Part shown: positions 33,561-42,455 of the stretch, one piece after another
Layout of the letters: every line of letters starts with the position of its first letter
Position numbering within the stretch: the stretch's first letter is position 1
NCBI GenBank assembly: GCA_049889775.1
Contig: JBMHCT010000003.1
Location: 1 to 64,000, forward strand
Reading direction: 5' to 3'
DNA: 64,000 nt
DNA from: Jejuia sp049889775
Lineage (GTDB): Bacteria > Bacteroidota > Bacteroidia > Flavobacteriales > Flavobacteriaceae
Translations under genes and position numbers: made by a program
The notes under the pieces: generated by a model
What the model saw: the letters and a program-made list of their open reading frames with translations, nothing else
Database searches by the model: none
Told to the model about the DNA's origin: nothing

Positions 33561-34253
33561 ATGAATTTATCTAAGTATATAGATTTTACATTTTTAAAGC
33601 CAACTGCCACAGAACGAGACATCATCAATATTTGTAAAATAGCAAAAGTAAATAGCTATTTTTCTGTTTGTGTGAACGGAACATATGTTAAACTAGTAAA
33701 AGAACTTCTTGCTGATACAGAGGTTAAAGTTTGTTCTGTTATTGGCTTTCCTCTTGGTGCAATGTCTACCCAAAGTAAGATTGCCGAAGCTTTAAATGCA
33801 ATTGAAGATGGCGCAGATGAAATTGATATGGTTATGAATTTGGGATATCTTAAAAGTAGAAATTACGTTTCTGTTTTAAGAGATATAAGTGATGTAAAAC
33901 GTGCTATAGGGGATTTTACTTTAAAAGTAATTATTGAAATTTCAGAATTAAATAAAAACGAAATTGTAAAGGCTTGTGAGATTGCGGTTGATGCTAGTGC
34001 GGATTTTGTAAAAACTTCTACTGGTTTTGCAGATGGTGGTGCTACCTTAACTGCAGTTAAAATCATGAAGAAGACAGTTAAAGATAAGGCTAAAATCAAA
34101 GCTTCAGGAGGTATTAGAGACTTTGAATTGGCAGTAAAGTATCTTGAAGCCGGTGCAGATCGAATCGGAACTTCAACTGTATTAAAACCTGAAAAAGATA
34201 CACTTCAAAAACGCAACTCCAAAATCTACAGACGTTATATGGAGACCTCATAA
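33561..34253 (+). CDS. deoC: deoxyribose-phosphate aldolase
   Basis: A 230-residue class I aldolase cleaving 2-deoxyribose 5-phosphate to acetaldehyde and glyceraldehyde 3-phosphate in deoxynucleoside catabolism. The Schiff-base lysine is in FVKTSTGFADGGAT, the second catalytic lysine in KIKASGGIRD, and the N-terminal IDFTFLKPTAT and CSVIGFPLGA motifs match the family. Convergent with pxpC; no clear terminator between them (34 bases). Confidence 0.95.
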   Translation: MNLSKYIDFTFLKPTATERDIINICKIAKVNSYFSVCVNGTYVKLVKELLADTEVKVCSVIGFPLGAMSTQSKIAEALNAIEDGADEIDMVMNLGYLKSRNYVSVLRDISDVKRAIGDFTLKVIIEISELNKNEIVKACEIAVDASADFVKTSTGFADGGATLTAVKIMKKTVKDKAKIKASGGIRDFELAVKYLEAGADRIGTSTVLKPEKDTLQKRNSKIYRRYMETS

Positions 34254-34287
34254 AAAAGTGAAGTATCTCTAGAGGTAATCAAAGATA

Positions 34288-35142
34288 TTAAGGTAAAGCT
34301 CTAAGACAAAATTTAATATTCTGTCCTGTACTTTTTTGACTCAAAACGCTTATTGCGTCTTCTGATAATTGTAAAACTCTTGGGTAACCACCCGTTGTTT
34401 GGCAATCTTTCATTAATACAATTAATTTACCAGAAGGTGTCAACTGAACAGTACCAGGTAGCACAGGTGATGTTATAATAGACTCTAATTTATTTTGAAG
34501 TGTTTCATTTAATTGATACCCCATTCTGCTATTATCTTTAGATATAGAGAATGTCTTGGTGAGTAAATGCTCTCTTTCATCTTTAGATAAAAACTCAAAC
34601 TCAGGGCCTTCAAAAACTTCTAGTTCATTAGAATCTATATAAGTTTCATCTACTTTAAGTTTAGAAAACTGATTGATATTCAAAACTTTGGGATTGCCAA
34701 ATTTAATAGAATCTCCTTTGGTTATAGTTCTGGTTTTTGTAATCCCCGAATACATACTTCTACTTCCTAAAACTTTTTCAGTTTTAAATCCATTGGAAAC
34801 TGCCAAATAGCATCTAACTCCTTTTCTTAGGCTTCCAAAACTTAAAATATCATTTGATTGTACTGATAGTAAACTATTATGCATCGTTGATTTTCCATTT
34901 ATTAAGGGTGTTAAATCCGCTCCCGTTAGAACAATAACGGTTGATTTTGTGAATTTTAATTTTGGTCCTACCAAAGTAATTTCCATAACTGCAGCGTCTT
35001 CAGAATTACCAAGCAAAGCATTGGCTAATCTTGCAGCACGCTCATCCATAACTCCACAAATTGGTACGCCATTATCCAAAGCGCCAAATCTTCCAAAATC
35101 TAGGATTGTACTATACATTCCAGAATGTAAAACCTCAATCAC
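34288..35142 (-). CDS. pxpC: 5-oxoprolinase subunit C (biotin-dependent carboxyltransferase/KipA family)
   Basis: A 284-residue protein of the CT_A_B/KipA family with the start MIEVLHSGMYSTILDFGRFG, the segment GVPICGVMDERAARLANALLG and the C-terminal QTTGGYPRVLQL. With PxpA and PxpB it forms the bacterial ATP-dependent 5-oxoprolinase that opens 5-oxoproline to glutamate. Overlaps pxpB by 8 bases (or by the same amount with the alternative pxpB start). Last gene of a four-gene operon. Confidence 0.93.
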   Translation of the reverse strand: MIEVLHSGMYSTILDFGRFGALDNGVPICGVMDERAARLANALLGNSEDAAVMEITLVGPKLKFTKSTVIVLTGADLTPLINGKSTMHNSLLSVQSNDILSFGSLRKGVRCYLAVSNGFKTEKVLGSRSMYSGITKTRTITKGDSIKFGNPKVLNINQFSKLKVDETYIDSNELEVFEGPEFEFLSKDEREHLLTKTFSISKDNSRMGYQLNETLQNKLESIITSPVLPGTVQLTPSGKLIVLMKDCQTTGGYPRVLQLSEDAISVLSQKSTGQNIKFCLRALP

Positions 35143-35866
35143 CTATCACCTCACTCTCCATTTGGTATACACCAGCATCAGCCAAAGTTTTAATATCATT
35201 ATAAACTTTCAAAGAAACAGGGTAGAATTTTAAAGCATCACCAGCTTTGGCAAAGCAAGGGTCTTCGTCTTTAATATTGAAGAAATTTATAGGAGAATTT
35301 CCTATTATTTGCCAACCGCCAGGACTTTCGGAAGGGTATACTCCTGTTTGCGAACCACCTAAGGCAACAGCACCTTTGGGTACGTTTAACCTAGGAGACG
35401 CTTTTCTAGGCGTAAAAAGAAGCTCATTTAAGCCTCCTAAATATAAAAACCCAGGAAGGAAACCAATAAAGTAAACCGTATAAATAGGTTGAGAGTGCAA
35501 ATCTATAATTTCACTTATACTTATAATTTTATCTTTTGACAGGAACTCTAAATCTATACCAAAACTCTCATCATAGCACACTGGAATTTTCCATAGTTTT
35601 TTTTCTGAAATTTGACTTTCTTTAGAAGATTGATACATTATTTTTAACTTTTCAATTTCGGAAGAAAAGTCTAAAATATCTTCTTTAAAACTAAGTAATA
35701 GTGAAGCGTATGCATTATTTACAAACCTCAGTTCCTTTGAATACGCTTCCTCAATTCTCGATTTAAATACAAGAATATCATCTAGTATTGACGTATCAAT
35801 GTTTTGAGGCCATTCAATAAGAATAGAAGATGCTCCGTAGCGCTTATAGGTTAACTCATACTTCAT
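35135..35866 (-). CDS. pxpB: 5-oxoprolinase subunit B (KipI family)
   Basis: A 243-residue CT_C_D/KipI-family protein. Diagnostic segments are YFIGFLPGFLYLGGLNELL, FTPRKASPRLNVPKGAVALG and QTGVYPSESPGGWQIIG. ATG 35866 (MKYELTYKRYGAS) was chosen since it lies one base beyond the pxpA stop; a start at 35884 would add six residues and overlap pxpA. Works with PxpA and PxpC in ATP-dependent hydrolysis of 5-oxoproline. Function is firm because all three subunits are adjacent. Confidence 0.93.
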   Translation of the reverse strand: MKYELTYKRYGASSILIEWPQNIDTSILDDILVFKSRIEEAYSKELRFVNNAYASLLLSFKEDILDFSSEIEKLKIMYQSSKESQISEKKLWKIPVCYDESFGIDLEFLSKDKIISISEIIDLHSQPIYTVYFIGFLPGFLYLGGLNELLFTPRKASPRLNVPKGAVALGGSQTGVYPSESPGGWQIIGNSPINFFNIKDEDPCFAKAGDALKFYPVSLKVYNDIKTLADAGVYQMESEVIGD

Positions 35867-35867
35867 A

Positions 35868-36608
35868 TTAGAGAATACTGACACCTTTGGCTTCTAAATT
35901 ACGTTTCAATCGATTTGCTAATCCAATGGCTTTTGGATTATCTCCATGAATGCAAAACGTATGTGCTTTAATTTCAACTTCTTTACCAGAAATGGTCTTT
36001 ACTTTTTCTTCAGAAATCATCCTAAACACATGATTAAACACGGCATCTTCATCATGTAAAACGGCATTTTCGTTTGATCTTGACACCAATGTTAAATCGT
36101 CATTATAATTTCTATCTGCAAATGCCTCGTAAATTATCGGAATCTTGTTTTCAATAGCTAAATTGGCAATTACTGATTTATAAGGAACGTACAAATACAC
36201 AGGTAAATGCATGCTTTTCATTACCTCAACAATTATAGTGGCTGTCCTTTCATCCTTAACAGCACTATTATATAAAGCGCCATGAGGTTTTACATGATGC
36301 AAAACAGTATTCTCTTCGTTTACCATATCCACAAGAGCATTAACTTGATCTTCAATGGATTTAAATAAGGCTGCACAAGGCATTTCAAGAAAAACACGTC
36401 CAAAATTTTCAGTATCTGGAAAAGATGGGTGCGCCCCTATTTTAACCTTATGGGCTTTTGCCAACTTCACAATACTTCGCATAGTATTTGCATCACCTGC
36501 ATGACCTCCACAAGCAATATTACAAGATGATATTAATGGCATAAGTTGTTCCTCATTGCCCATCCCCTCACCTAAATCCGCATTAATATCTATTGAAAAC
36601 TGTTGCAT
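35868..36608 (-). CDS. pxpA: 5-oxoprolinase subunit A (LamB/YcsF family)
   Basis: A 246-residue LamB/YcsF TIM-like protein. The N-terminal DINADLGEGMGNEEQLMPL and NIACGGHAGDANTM motifs carry the probable metal ligands; VKPHGALYN and FCIHGDNPKAI follow. This subunit is thought to perform the ring-opening hydrolysis of 5-oxoproline after phosphorylation by PxpBC. The ATG overlaps the stop of the upstream transporter gene by one base (TAATG), indicating coupled expression. Confidence 0.94.
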   Translation of the reverse strand: MQQFSIDINADLGEGMGNEEQLMPLISSCNIACGGHAGDANTMRSIVKLAKAHKVKIGAHPSFPDTENFGRVFLEMPCAALFKSIEDQVNALVDMVNEENTVLHHVKPHGALYNSAVKDERTATIIVEVMKSMHLPVYLYVPYKSVIANLAIENKIPIIYEAFADRNYNDDLTLVSRSNENAVLHDEDAVFNHVFRMISEEKVKTISGKEVEIKAHTFCIHGDNPKAIGLANRLKRNLEAKGVSIL

Positions 36609-37837
36609 TAAAACAAATTTAGATCAAAAACTTTGTTTATGGCTGACACTGCTAAAAGCAAGCTAATTATAAAAATAAAGCTTCCAAAAATATTATTTTT
36701 TAATGTGTTTTTATGTTTTCCTAAAAGTGATGTCCTATTCATAATCCATAACAAAATTCCAGCGATTACAGGAAGCAATATACCATTAGCTATTTGGGCA
36801 AATTTAATGATTTCAATAGGTTTCAATCCTGAAGATGATATAATCACGCCCAAAACCAAAATACCAATCCAAACTGCCCTGAACTTAGCAGATTTTAAGT
36901 TTGACGACCAACCTAAACATCCAGAAGCCACATAAGCTGCAGCCAAAGGTGCGGTTATTGCACTAGTTATTCCTGCAGCAAAAAGCCCTATTGCTAAAAC
37001 ATATTTTGAAACACTACCAAAGAGTGGTTCTAATCCCAAAGCCAAATCTGCAGCGTTGTTTATTTCTACAATGTGTATTGCGCTGGCCGCCACCATAATA
37101 CACATAGATACCAAACCACCTAATCCGATGGCGATAAAAGTGTCTTTTCTAGCATAGGTTAAATCTTCAACGGTTTTCCATTTTTCTTTAACGAGTGAAG
37201 CGTGCAAAAACAGATTGTAAGGCACCACGGTAGTCCCAATTAATGCAATAATCAACAATGTGCTGCCATCAGGGAATTTTGGGATAAATGCACCTTTGAA
37301 TAACTCAATACTATTTGGTTTGGTTAAAATTGCTGCTGTCAAAAAAGCTAAACTCATCAATATGACTAAAGCCATAAGACAACGTTCTAAAATTTTATAA
37401 TTCCCAAGAAACAATAAAACAAAAGCTATTAATCCGATGAGGATACTAAATCCATTAATTGTTAGGCTTCCAAATTCAATATCATGCTTACCAAAAATTG
37501 TTTCTAAACCCAAAACTCCACCACTAATGTTACCGCCTTCGTATGCAGCATTTCCAATAACAATAGCTGAGAGAATGAGAACAATAGAGATTGCTCTAAA
37601 AAACGGTGATTGTAATTCTTTGCGAATAACTTCGGATAGTCCTTTTTGGGTAACCAATCCTAATCTAGCGGTCATTTCCTGTAGCACAATAGTAGCGATA
37701 ACTGAAAGCGCCATCGCCCACAACAATGTAAACCCAAACTGAACCCCAGAAAGCGTACAGACTGTAACTGTTCCTGGGCCAATGAAAGCTGCTGCTATCA
37801 AAGGCCCAGGACCAATATTTTTAAGAAAGTTTTTCAA
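36608..37837 (-). CDS. Nramp-like transporter lacking canonical metal-site motifs
   Basis: A 409-residue protein with about 11 transmembrane helices and the Nramp fold (APC superfamily). The two substrate-site motifs differ from true Nramp metal importers: helix 1 reads GPGT (residues 20-23) where DPGN is expected, and helix 6 reads VVPYNLFLH (V205, Y207) where MPH is expected. The aspartate, asparagine, methionine and histidine effects on divalent metals are therefore lost. It is translationally coupled (TAATG) to pxpA. Import of 5-oxoproline or a related compound is a reasonable inference from context; Mg2+ or another ion is also possible. Confidence 0.82.
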   Translation of the reverse strand: MKNFLKNIGPGPLIAAAFIGPGTVTVCTLSGVQFGFTLLWAMALSVIATIVLQEMTARLGLVTQKGLSEVIRKELQSPFFRAISIVLILSAIVIGNAAYEGGNISGGVLGLETIFGKHDIEFGSLTINGFSILIGLIAFVLLFLGNYKILERCLMALVILMSLAFLTAAILTKPNSIELFKGAFIPKFPDGSTLLIIALIGTTVVPYNLFLHASLVKEKWKTVEDLTYARKDTFIAIGLGGLVSMCIMVAASAIHIVEINNAADLALGLEPLFGSVSKYVLAIGLFAAGITSAITAPLAAAYVASGCLGWSSNLKSAKFRAVWIGILVLGVIISSSGLKPIEIIKFAQIANGILLPVIAGILLWIMNRTSLLGKHKNTLKNNIFGSFIFIISLLLAVSAINKVFDLNLF

Positions 37838-37863
37838 TTTACATAGTTCGTCTAACTAAGATA

Positions 37864-40800
37864 CTATTTTAATTGACTTAATAATTCATCAACTGCTTTT
37901 TTAAGTTGCGTGTCTTTGTTTTTTGCCTTATCATCTGGATTGTTATACACAACTATATCTGGAACCGCAGGACCTAATTCCATATTAGATTTTGTGGCCT
38001 TAACGTACCAGCCGCGGAATGGCATTCGCACATAAGAACCATCAATAAGACCTGTTCCTCCAGTAGATATTACAGCTCCAAATGTCGGCACCCCAACTAA
38101 AGTTCCAATATCTAAAGCTTTGTAGGCATGCGAAAAGATCTCAGCATTAGAATAACTGTTTTGGTTACACAACGCAATGGATGGCTTTGTCCAAGACGCC
38201 AGTGGTAAACGTTCACTAAAGGGATAATGATTTATAAACTTAGTATGTTCTGATTCTAAATTTTTGGCAGCCCCTCTTGGAACAGTATAGGCGTGCTGTT
38301 TTACATTAAGTACCGCAATTAAATAATCGGTGGTCCAACCACCTCCATTAAATCTTACATCTATAACGATACCCTCTTTACCTAATCCAGCAGCAGTCAA
38401 CTCCCTTTCAAAACGTTCAAAACTTGTCCAGTTCATGCCTTGAATATGAATATACCCCAAACGCCCGTTAGAATATTTATCCGTTAAACGCTTGCGCTCT
38501 TTCACCCAAGCATTATAATTTGCTGCGCGATTACTAGATGTTGGTCTTATTACAATTTCTTTTGAAGCACCTTCCCTTTCCACTTCTAAATAGATTTTTT
38601 CATTGGCAGTTCCTTCTAAAAACTCATAAACATTCGTTGTCTTGTCCAAACCATTACCATTAACGCCAGTAATGACATCTCCAACATTAATTTGACTTGC
38701 ACTTCTATCTGCAGGCATTGTGGCTACAACCGACGTTACTTTTAAATTTCCGTTAGACATAGGCTCAAACTCAATCCCCAATAAACCTGTATATTCTCGC
38801 TGTACATCTTCTCGAGTCTCCACACGGTAAAGCCCCATATGGCTTGCATTGATTTGACCCAGCATCCAATTAAAAATGGTTTGAAAATCGCTTCTTGTAG
38901 AGGCGCTCATCGCTAAAGGTTCATACTTTTTTCTTAGGTTATCCCAATCCTGCCCGTGGAAATTAGGGTCATAAAACCCATCATTTATAGCTTTCCAAGC
39001 TTCATTAAAAATTTGTTGTGATTCTTTGTTGTAATCAATATCAAGTTTCGCAGAAAAGGACAAAGATTCACTTTTGTCATTTGAAAGATTGATGTTTGAA
39101 AAGCTTCCTCCTCTTTTGGTTAGATAAATTTTAGATAGCTTTTTATCAGCAGTTATGTTAGAAGGTCTTGTACTTTTTTGGGTAAGTGCTTTTCTATCTT
39201 TTCCATCCCACTTTATTTTAAATAAATCAGATTCTACATCAGCATTACCTCTACCTCCATTACCTGTGGTATAATAAATGGTTTTTGAATCTTTGGAAAA
39301 TAATTGCCCAAATTCGCCACCTACATATGATGTAACTTGAACCTGACGCTCATGGATATCATCAAAATCAATTATAACAGGCTTTACTTTCGGTGTTTTA
39401 TATTTCTTGTTCTTATCGTCTTTTTTATCTCCTTTTTTGTCTTTTGATTTATCCTCATCAGAATCCTCCTCCCAATCTTGAGATGTTTTTTCCCAATCAT
39501 CTTTTGTTAACCATGTAAACCAAACATCATAATCACTGTTATTTCGGTTTGAAGAGAACATCAGTTTTTTGCCATCTGGACTCCAAACAGGGCCTCTATC
39601 CTGTTTTGGATGCATCGAAATATTTACTGGTTTTTGGCTATTATCTGCCTTATGAATGTAGATTTCTGAATTAAAATCTAAATCACTTAAACTATATGCT
39701 AGCCATTTAGAATCTGGAGACCACGATACACCACCCGGAGTTGCCCAACCATCTACAATGGTTTTTTTGTTAGAAAGTTTTCCCTTTGCATCAATATTAG
39801 CAACTACCAATTGGCCTCTACCAACATTATAGGCTATAGATTTTCCATCTGGTGATAATGTTAAATTATTTTCATCATCTGAAGTTTTAGTGATACGTTC
39901 AATTTTATGCTTTAATGTTTTAAATAAATTAGACTCATTTTCATTATGAGACTTCACCAAATACACATCTTTTTGTCCATCTCTGTCTGAAATAAACAAT
40001 ACTACACTATCATTTAACCAAGTTGCATCGGTATCTCTAAATGAAGAACGAGTTAAGTTTACTGTACGCTTCTTGTCTTTTGTGGTTTCACGTATAAATA
40101 CTTCCCCTCTAATATTGAGTGCCGCGTATTTTCCATTGGGTGAAATGGCAATTTCATCCACATCATTACCATAAGTTTTATGCACCACAGGATCGAACCT
40201 ATAATCTGAAGCAATATTGATGTTTAATTGGTTTTGAGCTTTTGTATCTGCATTGACCACATAAGTTTTATTACCCTTAGTTGAAACAATATCTCGTCCA
40301 TTTCTACTTATCTGAAATGAAAAAATACCCATATCGGAGAAATTCGTGATTTGTGATATGGCACCTTCCTTAGATCCAGAATCAGAAATCTTTAATTTAT
40401 GTACATTATATTTCCCACTTCTTGAGGATTGAAAATAGATAGTATTATCATCTCTCCATTGCGGATAGAAATCGTTACCGTCGTAATCTGTTAGTTTTGT
40501 ATAACTATCATTTTTTATGTTATATAACCAAATATCTCTATTAGCAGGCCCTCGGTAGGCTTCTCGTTCTAATCTACAGCTACCTTTCACAAAAACCACA
40601 AATTTGCCATTTGGTGACAATGCGGAATCAAATCCAGTAGCATCTAAAAAACGTTTTGGCGTCCCTCCATTTTCACTCACTATATGAGTTTCATATTCAC
40701 GCTCTACTTGAACAAAATTACGTCTGGTAGAAAATAGAATATTTCCCCCAGCTGTATAATCGGTTACAATATCAGCGGTTGAATGATAGGTAATGCGCTT

Positions 40801-41100
40801 TGGTGTTCCACCACTAGAGGGTATAATATAAACATCATTATTTCCATAACGCTCGCTTATAAAAGCAATAGATTTACCATCTGCACTCCAAACAGGTTTT
40901 GTATCGTATGCTTCGTGTACAGTTAATCGCTTTGGGTTGTGCCCGTTTATAGAAGCTATCCAAATATCTCCTTGATAATTAAAAGCGATTGTCTTCCCAT
41001 CTGGACTTATAGCAGGAAAATTAATTAATGGGCTCTGAGAGAGCCCAAAATTTATTGAAAAAAAAGTGGTAATTACTAAAAATACAAAGTGTAATTTCAT
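37864..41100 (-). CDS. tricorn-type S41 protease with beta-propellers and PDZ domain
   Basis: A 1078-residue secreted protein with signal peptide MKLHFVFLVITTFFSINFGLSQ. The N-terminal 640 residues are WD40/TolB-like propeller blades (repeated SPDGKxIAF/Y motifs: ISPDGKTIAFNYQG, LSPDGKSIAYN, WSPDGKKLMFSS), broken by a DK-rich insert (about 545-565). A tricorn C1 domain, a PDZ domain (about 755-845) and an S41 core follow with VIDVRFNGGG and NQNSYSNAEIFSHA, where the nucleophile serine lies. Homologues process peptides; here it is periplasmic or at the cell surface. It is a single-gene unit. Confidence 0.92.
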   Translation of the reverse strand: MKLHFVFLVITTFFSINFGLSQSPLINFPAISPDGKTIAFNYQGDIWIASINGHNPKRLTVHEAYDTKPVWSADGKSIAFISERYGNNDVYIIPSSGGTPKRITYHSTADIVTDYTAGGNILFSTRRNFVQVEREYETHIVSENGGTPKRFLDATGFDSALSPNGKFVVFVKGSCRLEREAYRGPANRDIWLYNIKNDSYTKLTDYDGNDFYPQWRDDNTIYFQSSRSGKYNVHKLKISDSGSKEGAISQITNFSDMGIFSFQISRNGRDIVSTKGNKTYVVNADTKAQNQLNINIASDYRFDPVVHKTYGNDVDEIAISPNGKYAALNIRGEVFIRETTKDKKRTVNLTRSSFRDTDATWLNDSVVLFISDRDGQKDVYLVKSHNENESNLFKTLKHKIERITKTSDDENNLTLSPDGKSIAYNVGRGQLVVANIDAKGKLSNKKTIVDGWATPGGVSWSPDSKWLAYSLSDLDFNSEIYIHKADNSQKPVNISMHPKQDRGPVWSPDGKKLMFSSNRNNSDYDVWFTWLTKDDWEKTSQDWEEDSDEDKSKDKKGDKKDDKNKKYKTPKVKPVIIDFDDIHERQVQVTSYVGGEFGQLFSKDSKTIYYTTGNGGRGNADVESDLFKIKWDGKDRKALTQKSTRPSNITADKKLSKIYLTKRGGSFSNINLSNDKSESLSFSAKLDIDYNKESQQIFNEAWKAINDGFYDPNFHGQDWDNLRKKYEPLAMSASTRSDFQTIFNWMLGQINASHMGLYRVETREDVQREYTGLLGIEFEPMSNGNLKVTSVVATMPADRSASQINVGDVITGVNGNGLDKTTNVYEFLEGTANEKIYLEVEREGASKEIVIRPTSSNRAANYNAWVKERKRLTDKYSNGRLGYIHIQGMNWTSFERFERELTAAGLGKEGIVIDVRFNGGGWTTDYLIAVLNVKQHAYTVPRGAAKNLESEHTKFINHYPFSERLPLASWTKPSIALCNQNSYSNAEIFSHAYKALDIGTLVGVPTFGAVISTGGTGLIDGSYVRMPFRGWYVKATKSNMELGPAVPDIVVYNNPDDKAKNKDTQLKKAVDELLSQLK

Positions 41101-41188
41101 TCTTATAGGCTTTTTTAATTAGAGCTGTAAAAATAAAACTTCATCACCTAATTTAACATTCGATTAGTTAATGTTTAACAAAATATTA

Positions 41189-42322
41189 TTACAATTTAGA
41201 AGAATTCAATGCGTAAATCGCAAAACTTCCTAACCAATGGCCTCCCATGTAATCATCGCCAAAAATGCTAGGTAAAGAATACTCTATATGTTTGTTAGCA
41301 ATATTAGTTAAATGACCATATTCTGGAAGTCCTTCTGCAATCTTAAAGAAATTCCAAGCTCTAGAGAAATTAACGCCATCTAAATGTACCAAATGCCCAT
41401 CGGTTCTATCTGAAACCACACCTACTTCAACATCGAAATCTTTATGCTTCAATTGTGGTAAAAAGTCTTCCAACCAAATTTTATAATCTTCAATAGATAA
41501 TAAACGTTTCATCAAAGCTGCTTCTTCCAAACACGGTGATAAAAAATCGCTTCCACTTGGCTCCCAGGCAATAGGACATTCTTTGTCGTTTTTGAAAAAA
41601 AATAAAGCTCTGTCTTTGATTGCTTTTTTCAGCACTTCATGACCAACCGTTTCAGCATAATCATAAGCAAAAGATAACCCAAATGCGGTATTCGTATGCG
41701 TTCCGTTTCTTAAAGGATAATTTAACTTTGGTAAATATTCAATATACTTTTCAGTAATCAAATCGGTAAGCGGTTGCAAGTTACGTTCTAGAGTTCTCGC
41801 CGTTTCATCGTCCCAAGTATGCAACTCTTCCGACAGTTTCAAAAGCCAGGTCCAACCATAGGTGCGCTCGTAGGTTTTATTATGCTTTCCATGAAAATAG
41901 ACTACTTCAGCTTCTATATTTTCTTTTGAAATATTATGCAGTAAACGTTGTTTGATTTCTTCAGCGTTATCCAAATTTGGAAATTGCTTTAATAAACTCA
42001 CCAAACTCCAATGCCCATGAACCGAGGAATGCCAATCAAAACACCCATAAAATGCTGGATGCAATGTTCTTGGTGGTAATAAATCTTCATCATTTCCTAT
42101 AGTTTGAGATAAACGATTAGGATATTCAATATTCATACAGTCTAAGGGTAACTCTGCAAGTTTATTTGCTTGTTGCAAATCCAGTTTAGGGACTTCATAA
42201 GCAATCGCAGAATCCTTCGGGTCTTCTTCACCCATATTCTGTTCTTTATTTTTTTCAGTTGAGTTGTTACAGCCTAGTAATAAGGCAGCTAGAAATATTA
42301 AACAATATTTGGTTTGATTCAT
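41189..42322 (-). CDS. DUF2891 family lipoprotein
   Basis: A 377-residue protein with a lipoprotein signal (MNQTKYCLIFLAALLLGCNN). The mature protein matches DUF2891: FYGCFDWHSSVHGHWSL near residue 88, NGTHTNTAFGLSFAYDYA and EPSGSDFLSPCLEEAALM. The histidine- and tryptophan-rich all-helical fold resembles (alpha/alpha)6 barrels, suggesting a carbohydrate- or metal-active function, but none is known. It lies 88 bases upstream of the tricorn protease gene on the same strand and is divergent from the beta-galactosidase gene. Confidence 0.88.
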   Translation of the reverse strand: MNQTKYCLIFLAALLLGCNNSTEKNKEQNMGEEDPKDSAIAYEVPKLDLQQANKLAELPLDCMNIEYPNRLSQTIGNDEDLLPPRTLHPAFYGCFDWHSSVHGHWSLVSLLKQFPNLDNAEEIKQRLLHNISKENIEAEVVYFHGKHNKTYERTYGWTWLLKLSEELHTWDDETARTLERNLQPLTDLITEKYIEYLPKLNYPLRNGTHTNTAFGLSFAYDYAETVGHEVLKKAIKDRALFFFKNDKECPIAWEPSGSDFLSPCLEEAALMKRLLSIEDYKIWLEDFLPQLKHKDFDVEVGVVSDRTDGHLVHLDGVNFSRAWNFFKIAEGLPEYGHLTNIANKHIEYSLPSIFGDDYMGGHWLGSFAIYALNSSKL

Positions 42323-42379
42323 ATTTTACTAAGTTTGAACAATACTTCCATATTTTTAACGATATGTCGCGTTGTTATT

Positions 42380-42411
42380 TTTGAACCTCGACGCATTAAT
42401 AAATATCTTTG
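42380..42411 (+). promoter_or_regulatory. Bacteroidota-type promoter for the beta-galactosidase gene
   Basis: TTTG at 42380-42383 and TATCTTTG at 42404-42411 match the -33 TTTG and -7 TAnnTTTG boxes with a 20-base spacer, about 45 bases before the ATG at 42456. This is the clearest vegetative promoter in the window. Confidence 0.55.
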
Positions 42412-42455
42412 TAAATACAAGATTAAAGATAAAACAACTAAACTAATATATTCTC

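Noticed and set aside
36608..37837. Ordinary Mn2+/Fe2+ importer MntH
   Set aside because: Both substrate-site motifs (DPGN and MPH) are replaced, so a standard metal-importer annotation is not supported.
41172..41179. Third copy of the TGTTTAAC operator between the DUF2891 and tricorn genes
   Set aside because: Only the single half-site is present; neither the second arm at 14-base spacing nor the TTTTGTATCTTTACC element follows.
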